Shown: piece by piece, positions 48,308 through 59,863 of the stretch
Position numbering within the stretch: position 1 is the first letter of the stretch
How the letters are laid out: the number at the start of each line of letters is the position of its first letter
Origin: Botrytis cinerea B05.10
Lineage: Eukaryota; Ascomycota; Leotiomycetes; Helotiales; Sclerotiniaceae
Direction: 5' to 3'
DNA length: 64,000 nt
Assembly (NCBI RefSeq): GCF_000143535.2
Contig: NC_037310.1
Coordinates: forward strand, 3,162,001-3,226,000
Notes under the pieces: model-generated
The model's input: the letters and a program-made list of their open reading frames with translations, nothing else
Database searches by the model: none
What the model was told of the DNA's origin: nothing
Made by a program: the position numbers and the translations under genes

Positions 48308-50906
48308 ACATTATGTTCTTGTTGTACAAAAGTATTACAGGCGTGGCACACGTTATTCTGGGAGTTCTATACATCTCGTGCTTATGTAGAACGTCATAGT
48401 TCAAATTATGGGTGTTTCGGGCGTTGTTTGAGTGCTACCTGGGAGTCTGACCACGGCACTGTGTTTACTCTACCGGCTGGAGCCAGGGACTAAGAATGGT
48501 TCAGTTTTGCGACTTTGCAACTTTGCCATAAAGATGAGTCCTTTAGGTTAATAAAGGGGTAGATTACATGAATGTATAATATTAATTTTTGAATGGCGAA
48601 TTCAACTATGGGGAAACGGAGGCGGGTATGGAGGGAAAATAGATGTGAAGTGACTTATGGAGCTTAAGCTGGATGACATGATACAGGCTTCGGTTAGGGA
48701 TGCCCGACATGCGAGATCGAAGATCAATGAAACTATTCTCGAGATTGGGGGCGAAATAGGTTTGGGATTGAACGTGAGAAGAAACATGACTAGGGTACTA
48801 GAATTCAAAGCTTCTTACGGTCAGTATAGTTCGATCTTCGCTGGTGATAAATGTGAGGTTGGTGAACGGTGCATATACGTCCTCTTTCGGAGAACTTAAC
48901 AAACGAATTAATCCTGATTCGTTTCCTGGAATTCTGTAATGTCTTGAAATACTATGTGGGTAGTGGTGGCTTGATTTGATGTGGATTGTGAATGAAAAAT
49001 TCCCAGTGCTATTCTGTTCTTCCAAATTTAAATAATTATCATGTCCCCTAGTCCAAAAGATAGGACGGGGGTTTCAATTGTGAAACGCAGCACCGATGAT
49101 GGTGAAGTTTTGGCATATTGTATCTGGGTCCATGATGGTGTTGTAGTGTATTAATGGCTGTGCGTATTTGATAGGTAGTTACTATAAGGCAAAAAGTCAT
49201 AGTTTCTGTAGTGATTACCAGTAAGCATGACCTTTCAACTAGTAACAATGTGAAATCATGTGGATGGGAATTCCCATCTCTCGTTGTGCCTGAGTTTTTC
49301 GTTATCGACTTGCTTCCAGCCCCCTTCGTTTAATTGGTTGTCGGCACTAACTGTGAACTTGCAGATATTCGATCATGTGAATGTAATAAGAGTCCTGATA
49401 ATGACTAGGTATCCTAGAAATTACTGGGTGGGCTGGGACTGGTTCATGTAGATGACGTCATGAAGCTAAAGTTCTAGCTTACGATCTCAATACTCGATTT
49501 ATTAGTCTGTAAAGATTGATGTTTGGCACCCTTAAGATTTGTAGTATATAGATTTGTGGAGTACTGTCGACAGATATATCTAGTAGGCATATTATTTCTA
49601 GTCAATAGCAACAGCTACGAGGTGCGGTGGGCCCTTCTTCTTGGTAGCGGAGTCTCTGGCAATTGTGTACAGCTAATGCCTTTGGTCTTTATTTTTGGAC
49701 CATCAAATGTGACATTTGATACAATGGCATAATTTCTGACGGGTCTTCCCTAAGTTGCATGTATTTAGTTGCCGGCTACGGCCCAACTGATGGGAAGCGT
49801 GTCATGGGATCAATTCGCTCAAGGGGGCTGTCCTTAGCCGTAGTTAGGGTACTTCCGAAAACCTAATTATCTACTAAAGATTTACTAGACTCAATATTAG
49901 ATGCTCTTCAAAACCCAACCACCTACCATCCAAGAATTACTCTCAACGCAAAAGGTTTTGATATCTGTCAAATTTAATTCCTCATTGATGAAGTGCTAGT
50001 CCTGATACAGTCGAAAAGCATAGCACAGTTGTAGCATCTGTTCAAGGACTCTGGATAGTCAATCAATTGAAACCCAATTGAATGATGGAGTGAAAAGATC
50101 CTATTATTGACACAATGGAAAGATATATTGGACATTTTGTACTCACTATTAACAATGAACATTTCAACACCTAAACTGACTTGAGTGGGGCTATGAGACC
50201 TGTGTGTATATACATTTGTGGCATGTGAAGAATTTCCCATTGAAAATGCCATCTAGTCTAGAAATCTGGTCCTACATCACTATTTTATTGTCTAATCTGT
50301 TTGAATTGGAGCATCCTGAGAATATCTATATCAACTTGGGTTTCATTATCCACATAGGTAGTTCTTCGCACTTATTAGAAAATGACGCTCCGCTGGCCCC
50401 CTGGGAGCCACTGCCGTGGAGGCGGAATAGATACTTCATCGGATCAAATGTCTAGATGTTTAACCCCTAAATAACTATTTGATTGTCTAATCCCAGTTCA
50501 TAGGGATGTTAGAAAGAGCTACCCTATGTCAACTTGCCAAGTTTGGAGTGTGATATGCTTTCCATTGGGTAGAGCATGTATAGATCTCTAGTTCCATAGC
50601 ACTATTTCATTGTCTAGTTCCGATTCGGCCGTTGAGAAGAGCTATTGTATAGATGGTGTAAATTATATGCGAATAGCTCGATGTCATGTGCTTAGTAAAC
50701 GATCATTTCCAAATTAGGCTAGAGCACAATATTTAGTGGGAGATACTCAGAATCGGTAGCGCACAGGCATTTCTATAATACTCGTCTCCCGCCCGGTCCC
50801 TCTTACAACCTTTTGTCGCGTTCTGATTGTTTACTTTTGATTCAAAACATTAAAATCTGTAAAGTTCTGTACATTGTACCTTCTCAACAATCAATTAATT
50901 TACGAC
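48308..50906. other. Intergenic, 2.6 kb
   Basis: No supported gene. It is AT-rich with short open frames only (for example 48657-48899 plus and 49974-50252 minus), none protein-like. It contains the third copy of the GC-rich dispersed element at 50384-50423. The last ~150 bases are the likely promoter/leader of the coiled-coil gene. Confidence 0.45.
50384..50423 (+). repeat. Third copy of the GC-rich dispersed element
   Basis: Shares GACGCTCCGCT and the 19 bases GAGCCACTGCCGTGGAGGC exactly with 21195-21224. The two blocks are separated here by a 10-base GC-rich insertion (GGCCCCCTGG). It is an isolated GC island in AT-rich DNA. Confidence 0.75.
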
Positions 50907-52916
50907 ATGGCTCGCAATAACTACGAGGATACTTTATCCTCCATTTCAAGTTCTCAGAATCTCCCGCAACGACCCAAGAGTCGATTTCAATCAAACCGCT
51001 CCATCAGCTCCTCCTCATCTTCTCGTGAACTCAATTTGAATTCAACAAATACTCAACACCATACCGTCAGCGACGACTCTCATAACACTCTCAATTACTT
51101 TGACCCCGATGACTCCGCAGAGCAATGCTTCATGTCAACTGAATTGGATATCGAAAGACTGAAGCGTAAGCAGACACAGCGTCCGGATATTGACATTCGC
51201 GACACCGCAAAAAAATACAATCGATGGAGCCCAAGGAGAGAGCCCGAAATTTCAGCAAACATTGTGGATTTCAACAACTTTTTCGAAGACTTCACAGGAG
51301 GATCTTCTCAAATTAACGGAACAAATAGCAGTTCTAGATTGGCAGCCAAACTTCAAAGATTAGACAGATTGGACCAAGATCATACACCTTGCCGAGTTCC
51401 AAAATCGAAAATGTCTGAACGATCAAATTCAGTCTCGAAAAATAACTCCAAAATGAACACCAGGCCAGCACCTGAGTACGTTCAGCCTGCAAATACACCA
51501 AGACGAGTTGTCAAGAATCCAGTTGACGACCACGAATTTTCCTTGGATCTATCACATCCAGTCCATAACAAGGAGAATATTCTACCTAAACAACGACCAT
51601 ATATCTCAGCAAGCTCCCAGCATGAGAAGATTGCTCAAGCTGATTACAACGAAAGACAAGTGCTTGCGGAGCTCGAAACGCTTATTAAGGACCATCCAGC
51701 AAACGCATCTATCAAATCCGGCAGATTTGCTAAAGCTGCCAGCCCAACCTTTACAATGTCCACAACTGTTAACGGCTCATTCGCAATTCCGGAGGTTCAA
51801 AACATCACCAAATTGGTAGACAACACATCAACTTCATTACTTAAAAAGATTGAGATTCTTGAACAGCCCGCCCATCCTATGGGAAAAGAGGAAGTCGACA
51901 TTTATCGCTCCATTGACGAACTTCAACAGCAAGTGGCTATATTGTTGAATGAACGCAAGGAGCGTGATTTTGTTATAAACTCTCTTCAGACGGAAAGAAG
52001 GGAGCGGGATTCTATTATGTCCTCTCTTCAAAGAGAACTGAATGGGAAGAGCGACCAAGATAATGTTATATCTACTCTTCGCAACGAAAAAAAGGCACAA
52101 GACGCCATCATATCCACCCTTCGCAACGAAAAAAGAGCACAGGGTGAAGTCATTTTCAACCTTGAAGACGAAAAACGTGCACACGATGAAATTACAACTA
52201 CTCTTCGCACACAGAACAACCACATGAACGAGACCATCCGAGAACTCGAGCGTGATGCCCACACACAGCGTCAAGAAAACGAGCAGATGATGAAGTCTAT
52301 TTCTAATGTCGAGGCCATGGCGAGATCGCATCAGACAGAGAAGAAGGCAATGGAAAAGACCTTGGCCGAAATCTCTTCCTCTAATGAGGAACTCAAAGCC
52401 GATATTGAGAATATCTCAAAGCAACGGGATATGGTTCTTGCTCGTTACAAGAACCTTGTCGAGCGATTCGACACTTTACAACACTCAGCAGCAGCTGAGA
52501 CATCACAACGTCCAGTAGATGCTGAGATATCACAATCTAAGGAACACCAAAACATTGAGACATCACCAGATCAATTACCTAAAACGAATGAGGCACTAAA
52601 TGGACAGGAGAAAAAGGTTCAGCATGATGGGGATGAAGATGAGGAAGAGGAAGATTGTGATGAGGCTGACATGACCATACGTCCGACCATGGAGCCTCAA
52701 CTTGCGCTGGAGCAGATCATGGCAAACGTACGCAAACAAATTGAGCAATTAAGTGCTCAACATGCGGCTAAATCGGCTGAATTACGTGCCTTGGATAAGA
52801 GCAAAAATCTTAGATTGAGAAGATCACTCGCGGAATCCTTGAAGATGCTTGTCGATCAGATTTCGTCACACAGTGATTTTCTATATCGTCTGAAGGATGT
52901 TTCGTATGCATTCTAA
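50907..52916 (+). CDS. Coiled-coil protein, probable spindle-pole-body component (Cep57/Ppc89-like, 669 aa)
   Basis: Single long exon with the first ATG at 50907 (MARNNYEDTLSSISSSQ). The N-terminal ~270 residues are Ser/Asn-rich and contain DIERLKRKQTQRPDIDIR and KYNRWSPRREP. Residues ~335-560 form a heptad coiled coil. Inside it a unit like ERRERDSIMSSLQ / EKKAQDAIISTLRN / EKRAQGEVIFNLE repeats about every 14-16 residues. An acidic stretch (GDEDEEEEDCDEAD) precedes a C-terminal conserved-looking domain, LALEQIMANVRKQIEQLSAQHAAKSAELRALDKS. I associate this with the Cep57-type microtubule-binding region found in fission yeast Ppc89. The assignment rests on overall architecture and memory of that domain, so treat it as a working call. 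Confidence 0.6.
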   Translation: MARNNYEDTLSSISSSQNLPQRPKSRFQSNRSISSSSSSRELNLNSTNTQHHTVSDDSHNTLNYFDPDDSAEQCFMSTELDIERLKRKQTQRPDIDIRDTAKKYNRWSPRREPEISANIVDFNNFFEDFTGGSSQINGTNSSSRLAAKLQRLDRLDQDHTPCRVPKSKMSERSNSVSKNNSKMNTRPAPEYVQPANTPRRVVKNPVDDHEFSLDLSHPVHNKENILPKQRPYISASSQHEKIAQADYNERQVLAELETLIKDHPANASIKSGRFAKAASPTFTMSTTVNGSFAIPEVQNITKLVDNTSTSLLKKIEILEQPAHPMGKEEVDIYRSIDELQQQVAILLNERKERDFVINSLQTERRERDSIMSSLQRELNGKSDQDNVISTLRNEKKAQDAIISTLRNEKRAQGEVIFNLEDEKRAHDEITTTLRTQNNHMNETIRELERDAHTQRQENEQMMKSISNVEAMARSHQTEKKAMEKTLAEISSSNEELKADIENISKQRDMVLARYKNLVERFDTLQHSAAAETSQRPVDAEISQSKEHQNIETSPDQLPKTNEALNGQEKKVQHDGDEDEEEEDCDEADMTIRPTMEPQLALEQIMANVRKQIEQLSAQHAAKSAELRALDKSKNLRLRRSLAESLKMLVDQISSHSDFLYRLKDVSYAF

Positions 52917-53882
52917 TTCGGAGGAAGATGGGAGGATGGATTGAAGTGTTGGATTATAATGTTTATAATGGAGTTGGGGGTATCAAATGGTATCCGGCAT
53001 GGAACTTGGTGTTTTTCTTGTTTTTGCTCTTCTTTTGCTTGTTTTATATTCAATGGAGTAATATGAAACATCATTGGGTTCTGAACGAGAGCTTTTTCTC
53101 GTCTTGTTTTTTTTGTACTTGTTGTTTTTGGACAGGAGTTTTCAAGGCAAAGGATAATGGAATTGTTCTGATTTTTTGTTTTCCAAGGAGTTGTTTTAGG
53201 AAAATTCAGTATCGATACCACATCATGAGGGACTTGGGTTCAAAATGGGACAAACGGATTACAGTTAAATTAGCATTGTTAGTATAGGAATAACAATGAA
53301 CATTAAAATGAATTAATAATCTTGCCAATCCTATGAGGTGATCCTTTTTGTAAATCTTTGACTCTCACTTCCCCAATGATACATGTGGTAAGAGGTAGGA
53401 AAATTGGCGAGACTGCGTAAGGATATTTAGCTTCGCTGACCTAAGTATTCAAGGATGAGCTTGCTCACACTAAGAATCTTGCGATGGGATATTGAACTAT
53501 CCAGCAACTTAACGGACGGGCAAGATATGTTGGAGGGAGTGTGAGAGGAAATGGGAGGAAATGGGAACGATAGGTTGATGAGGGGATGTCGATTCGGTGA
53601 GATGGGATAGGATGGGATGGGATGGGATGGGGACGTATATTTATTTCGGATTTTATGAGTATTTAGCTTGGCCCCTTGTTGCCAGCGAGTCGAAATGTGG
53701 AAATACATGTACTTTAGGGGGGGCAGGAAGAAATAGGGGTGTGGATAAACCATGACATATGATTTCAGACCAGCTCTTCATGGATCAACTTCATGTATTG
53801 AGGATGTTACTCTGCAGAATATTCGGAGTTTGCAAGCAAGAAGCAAAATGTACAATTCATTTCCAGGGGGTATCAAAATTAT
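52917..53882. other. Convergent intergenic region
   Basis: T-rich 3' flank of the coiled-coil gene. Frames on either strand are low-complexity. A (GATGG)-type repeat is at 53601-53632. No gene is supported. Confidence 0.5.
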
Positions 53883-55969
53883 TCAAACAGCCTTCTTTCC
53901 CTCTAACGCCAATGCAGCCCGTTCCATAAATGCATTAAATGCCTTGATTTGTTTGAGGACGCCTCCTTCATCGCTTGCACTGCTTGCTTCAGATGCGATA
54001 CGTTTCAACCTGAGCTCTATATTTGTTTTCCCGTGATTCGTAGCGTCGGAAGAAGATTTTCCTCGCTCAACTGCAAGTTCGATATCATGAACTGTTGTGT
54101 TAAGAACTTCCCGTTCCTGTGATGCGAGGTTAGCAGAGGACAATTTTGACAAGACGGGAACATTACCTGAGCATCGTGAGAGTTTTTCTCGTGAGCAATT
54201 CGGATTCCATCCATGCGTAGAGCGACCTTCTCTCGTTCTGCTCTTACACGAAGGATTTCTTCTCGCAAAGAGAGTTTCTTTCTCTGGCCCTCACGAAGAC
54301 GTTTCTCAAGAGAGTACGAATTGTCGAGGTTGATTGTCTTGGAAGACATTAGCGGAGAAGGCAGTTATTAGTCGTTGAGTACTTACATGTTCTAGAAGGC
54401 GGACTCGCAATTCTTTACCAAAACTATCTACAGCACGCATCTTTGTCTTGTATTCGAGCTTTTGAGCAGAGTCCTGAGTTTTAACAGCATTATCCCCAAG
54501 AGTTTCCAAGCCAGCCGCCACTAGCTCTTGACAAATTTGGCCAAGAACATCCACCGCATTGACGCCTGCTCTTGTCGTACATGGTATTTCGGAATTCAGA
54601 ATCTCAGCATCAGAATCGTCATCATCATACACAGGACCTTTTGTTAAACGATGTACAATAACAGGTATCGGGCTTCCATCGCGAGCCTTCTGTTTCTTGC
54701 TCATTTTCTCCGCTCTTTGAGGTTTGGGTTTCGGGGGTGCTGGTTGGCGTTGCTGTACTGGACTGGTAACTTGTCGAACCCTGCCTCGCTTTTTCTTTGC
54801 GATTGGAGATCTAGGAGGTGCAGCATCTTCTGGGATAGATTCATCGGAAGCAACAATATTTCTGGATATTCTTCGTCCTCGACTTTTCTTTAAAGTCACC
54901 GCAGCTTCATAATCATCTATAGCTTCCGCTTGCTCTGTAATATTTTCAAACTTCTCTTCCTCGTTAACTCCTAAATCTTCCTGCAAAGCCGATTTTCTGC
55001 GGGATCGTCTCGGTTGTTGAGGCAGAATTTCCTCAATATCGTCGCCGGTGGTATCCAGTGGGTCAGCTGCAGTAAGTGCCGATTCATCTAAGGCTAAAGG
55101 TTCGGAAGATGGCTCGTCTCTCTTTCGTTTGTTCCATGATGGACGTGGTGGTCTTCTGGGAAATTTCGTTGCTTTCACAACAGCAAGGGAGGTTCCCTCT
55201 TCTAACGACGTATTTGCGCCCACCAATGAGTCTTCCTCAACATCTGCCACTACAGCTTCATTAAAAGGATCCCTTTCGATAGACTCAATTGGCTCGGAAG
55301 CTACGTGAGTAGGTGATAAGGCGGTCTCTGCTATTCCTGATTCCGAAACATTTTCCTTCGACTCTAAAATTGATAAATTTGAATTATCTGTCACATGTTG
55401 CTCTCGCTCATCATCTTCTGGTAAATCATACACATCTTTCCTAGCAGAGCTCCGAGAAGACCGCAGACTCCTGGTAGAAGAAGATGGTGGTTCATCAGTC
55501 TCCAACTTTCTTCTCTTCGCGGACGTATTTGCATCATTCCCAGTATTAGATCTTGTAACATTATTCGATTGCAAGTCGACTATATTTGAGGATCTCTCAC
55601 GACTTCTGGTTGCAGTAGCAGGCGTTTGACTTGTGGGCTGTGGAGGTAACTCGGGCTGAGGCGTTTCTGGATTTACTGGACCTTCTGGAAGTGAATTTGG
55701 AATTGCTGGAGCTGGAGCTGGAGTTGATACTGGAGATGGTTCTGCTGCTGGCGGCGGTGCAGCAAAAGCTGGTAACATAAAACCGAAGTCGACATCTTTA
55801 ACTTGACGTCTGAACAGCCAATGGTCAATTCCGCATAATGAAGAGGGGTTAGTTCTTAGAACTTACTGCGCTCCTCCTCGTAGCCGCTGTTGCATACGCT
55901 CTTCTCTAGCTATGAATCAATTAGCATCGATTTATTCCAACAACTAAATATCAACTTACTAGACTCCAT
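53883..55969 (-). CDS. Ame1/CENP-U-like inner kinetochore protein with AT-hook-like N-terminus (626 aa)
   Basis: Five exons, 55960-55969, 55867-55909, 54387-55809, 54167-54337 and 53883-54116. The first codes only MES plus one base. Joined, the start reads MESTREERMQQRLRGGAQ then VKDVDFGFMLPAF, a start I recall from the fungal Ame1-type family. The middle ~400 residues are disordered and basic, with several AT-hook-like or RGR/KKKRGR motifs (SRGRRISR, KKKRGRVRQ) and bipartite nuclear-signal-like clusters. The C-terminal helical part holds NAVDVLGQICQELVAAGLETL, TINLDNSYSLEKRLREGQRKKLSLREEILRVR and LKQIKAFNAFMERAALALEG. That coiled coil matches the fungal Mis17/Ame1 type, which binds COMA partners at the inner kinetochore. 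Nuclear localisation is very likely. The exact orthology is moderately sure. Confidence 0.68.
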
Positions 55970-56320
55970 TTTTACTTGATTGGGAAGGGAAGATATCTCT
56001 CTCTCGTCATTGAAGTCGCGTCCGTCACAGAGTTTACGCGATTGTCTAATGTTTCAATAAATTGAGGTTATAATATTATAAATTCACAGTACAGCCTGCT
56101 TACCCCACACCCGATCGCGCTTGGTTGCCCCAGCAATACATTAGTATCACCCGAAATATTACTGTGCACACGACTACTTCATCCAATCGTTCAAATGCTC
56201 ACACAATCCTTTGAAGTGGCGTAGTGAAACGCATTGCATTGATATCGAAATGCTTACTTCAGTGTTACCAGGTTTTTTTCCTTTCATAATATTCCAAAGT
56301 GCTTTTCATCTTGCAATTCA
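55970..56320. other. Divergent promoter between kinetochore and glycosidase genes
   Basis: About 350 bases between two divergent starts. AT-rich, with no gene and no clear motif. Confidence 0.5.
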
Positions 56321-59300
56321 ATGGATGGTGCCATGATGGATTACATACCAATTCCCTCTTTCATCAGCAAGGCTCTTCAAGGAAGAAACCAACCTAGGAA
56401 TCGAGATGTATCATCGAAAACTCCCAATCCTTTGAGTTATCCCAAGAGTTCTTTGCCTTATGATTCTCAATTGTTCAAGAATCCATCATCGGAATATCGT
56501 GGTTGTCCTTTCTGGGCATGGAACACAAAGCTCGACAAGGGACAACTCCTGCGTCAAATTGATTATTTCGCTGAGATGGGGCTGGGGGGATTTCACATGC
56601 ATGTTCGCACCGGTCTTGATACAGAATATATGGGAACAGAATTCATGGATTTGATACGTGCTTGTGTTGATTATGCCGAAACTAAACATATGTTGGCTTG
56701 TTTATATGATGATGATAGATGGCCTTCTGGTGCTGCTGGTGGAAAGGTTATTGAGAAATATCCTGAGCATAAAGGAAAACATCTCCTTTTTACACCTCAT
56801 GCTTATGGAACAGTACCACTTGGCGGGTAAGTCATGAACCAATCCAATTCCCCTCATGTTCTGATTCGATTCACCAAGAGGTGCTCCCGCGTCTGCCAGA
56901 GCTAGTAGGAGTGAGAATGGACACCTCATAGCGAGGTTTGAAATTGAGCTGGACAACAATGGTACACTAAAATCAAGCCGCATTCTGGAAAAGGGCGAGC
57001 ACGGGGAAAACGTGTGGTATGCTTATGTCGAGACGAATCCCAATTCATCTTGGTTCAATGATCAGACATACATTGATACTCTTAGCGAAGATGCAATGGC
57101 TAGATTTATTGAGATGACGCATGAAGCTTACAAGAAGAAGTGTGGCGACAAATTTGGGACTATTATACCGTGCATTTTCACCGATGAGCCTCAATTCGCT
57201 ACCAAAATACGTCTTCCTCATCCCCGAGCTAACGAAGATATATTTCTCCCATGGACCACTGATTTGCCAGAAAGTTTCAAAAAAGAGTACCATGCTGATA
57301 TCGTGGAATCATTGCCCCAAGTCATATGGAATCTTCCAAATGATAAGCCAAGTTTACCAAGGTATCGATATCATGATCATGTTTGCGAAAGGTTTGTCTC
57401 GGCTTTTATCGATCAAATTAGTGGTTGGTGTCAGAAGAACAACTTGTACCTTGACGGGCACATGATGGAAGAGCCAACACTTTATTCTCAAACCACAGCT
57501 CTTGGTGAAGCTATGCGTTGTTATCGAAACATGGATATGCCGGGCATAGACTTACTTGTTGATGGTGTCGAATACAATACAGCAAAACAAGCTTCTAGTG
57601 TTTCTAGACAAATGGGTCGTCGAGGTACAATGTGTGAAATATATGGTGTTACTCATTGGTATTTTACATTCGAGGGCCACAAAGGTTGTGGAGATTGGCA
57701 AGCAGCTCTTGGTATCACTTTTCGTGTTCACCATCTTGCTTGGTTAAGCATGGCCGGAGAAGGGAAAAGAGACTATCCGGCGTCCATAAATTATCAAAGT
57801 CCCTGGTACAAAGAGTATGGTTATGTCGAAGACCATTTTGCAAGAGTCAGTGTTGCAATGACACGAGGAAAAGCTGTTACTCGGGTTGGAGTCATTCATC
57901 CCATTGAGAGTTATTGGTTATGCTTTGGTCCTGATCAAAGTGGTGATGAGGCAGGATTTCGTGATCGTGCATTCTCCGAGCTCACTAACTGGCTACTTCA
58001 TGGTTTAATCGACTTTGATTTCATATCTGAGAGCTTATTGCCAACTCAAGTGAGTAAACCCCAGGAAGGCAGAAAGCTGATAGTAGGATTTTGTGAATAT
58101 GAAGTGATTATTGTGCCAAATTTACGTACCATCAGATCATCAACTCTTAACGTCATACAAGCATTCTCAAAAGCGGGGGGCCGTGTAATCATTGCTGGTA
58201 GTTCACCTGAGTAAGTGACAACCACTTTACAATTATTGGCTCTTTTAATTATTGGCTCATGCTTTTTGTGGTTGAAGAGTACTAATTTATTGTCTAGATT
58301 AATCGATGCCGCAGTCCCGCCAGAAAAGCCAACCATCAAGCATAGTATCAACGTATTCTGGAGCCAGCAAAATATTTTGTGTGCACTAAATGAATATCGC
58401 GATCTTCGTGTCACAAATGAGAATGGCTCATCCACTGAACATTTGTTGTATCAAATGAGGCAAGATGGAAATGAAAAATATGTTTTCATCTGTAACACAG
58501 ATCGCAATTCTCCAATCATGACGAAGATCGAGCTGAAAGGCCATTGGGATGTTTCAAAAATGGACACTTTCAATGGGGAAGAGGGTCTAATGTCCAGTCA
58601 ACTTGTAAAAGACTGGACACAATTGCACCATAAGTTTGAAGGATGTGCAAGTCTTCTCATGCGATTAAGACCGAGGACAAGGCAATCTATCGCAGAGACC
58701 TTACCATTGATTAAGATTTCTGAGAAGATTCCTGTACTTGAAGGAGATGTTACTCTCACGAAAGTGGAGCTTTCCGAGCCAAACGTACTCATGCTCGACT
58801 ATGCATCCTACAAACTAGATTCTGATGAACATTGGTCAGATTCTACTGAAGTTCTCAGAATCGATAATGCTATTCGGGATCGACTGAAATTACCCCACAA
58901 AGGAGCTGCATTCAGACAACCTTGGTCGGTACCGGCTTCAGAACGAGCTCCTAAGACGCATGTAACCATGCGTTTTCTGATAATATCAGCATTAGACGGC
59001 AACAAGTCAACAAAACTTGCACTGGAAGACATCAAAGGAATGAAGATAAAGATAAACAGGATCGAGTTGGATTCCCAAAATTTTGATGGCTGGTGGGTTG
59101 ATGAAGACATCCGAACTTTGGAAATACCAGCCTACACAATCAGACCTGGAAGGAATACTCTTACGCTTTCTTTTCCTTTTGGAATTCTGACAAATATCGA
59201 GCGTCTTTATTTGTTGGGCGACTTTTGTGTTGGTAACAGGCATAATAGCTCTCTTGGTACTGACTCATATTATCTTCAACAGCCGAGGACTGTATCTTGG

Positions 59301-59815
59301 GGGGATATTACAAAACAAGGTCTCCCATTCTATGCTGGAAACTTAACCTATATTTGTGATATATTAATACCGCCAACGAGTCCCACCACAACTGTTCATC
59401 TTTCATTACCTGAATATTCTTCACCAGTACTCACCGTGGCTTTAGCTGACACAAAACAAAAGCTTGGGCGTATAGCTTTTCAACCCCGAACACTAGATAT
59501 TACATCGCTTGGACCAGGAAAACATAAGATTGCAATAACAGCTTTTGGGAATAGGTATAATTCTTTTGGGCATGTGCATTTGCCTGATGGACTTACGAAC
59601 GGTTGTTCACCGGATATCTGGAGGAGTAGGTTGTCCCACTTGTCCTTTTACTATATGATCATCAACTAATTGAGTTAGCTGGTGGAGATTGGTGGACGGA
59701 TCGTTACAACGTAAAACCTATTGGTATATTGGAATGTCCGAGTTTGAAGTCGGAGATGAAGCTTGTTGATGAGGTCGATGAAGGCAACGAGGAAGGATGG
59801 GAATTGGTCGAATGA
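56321..59815 (+). CDS. GH106-like glycoside hydrolase (alpha-L-rhamnosidase type), intracellular (1100 aa)
   Basis: Exons are 56321-56826, 56879-58210, 58298-59625 and 59679-59815. After a short N-terminus the protein shows EYRGCPFWAWNTKLDKGQLLRQIDYFAEMGLGGFHMHVRTGL and LACLYDDDRWPSGAAGG, the start of the TIM-barrel in GH106-type proteins. Acidic residues likely to be catalytic lie in IFTDEPQFA and DGHMMEEPTLYSQ. GVEYNTAKQASSVSRQMGRRG, THWYFTFEGHKGCGDWQAALGITFRVHHLAWLSMAGEGKRDYP and the beta-rich C-terminal half with WWVDEDIRTLEIPAY follow, as in the family. No signal peptide is visible, so it probably acts on internal or imported oligosaccharides or glycosides. GH106 is known for alpha-L-rhamnosidases, but the substrate here is inferred only. 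It converges with the PQ-loop gene, only 48 bases between the stops. Confidence 0.82.
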
Positions 59816-59863
59816 GCCCTGTCTTGCGAAAACAACATGATTATCTACTTAACAATAATTTCT

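Noticed and set aside
49780..50760. Nuclear copy of mitochondrial DNA
   Set aside because: AT-rich with one GC-rich element, but no mitochondrial gene fragment or rRNA could be recognised. A comparison with the mitochondrial genome would settle it.
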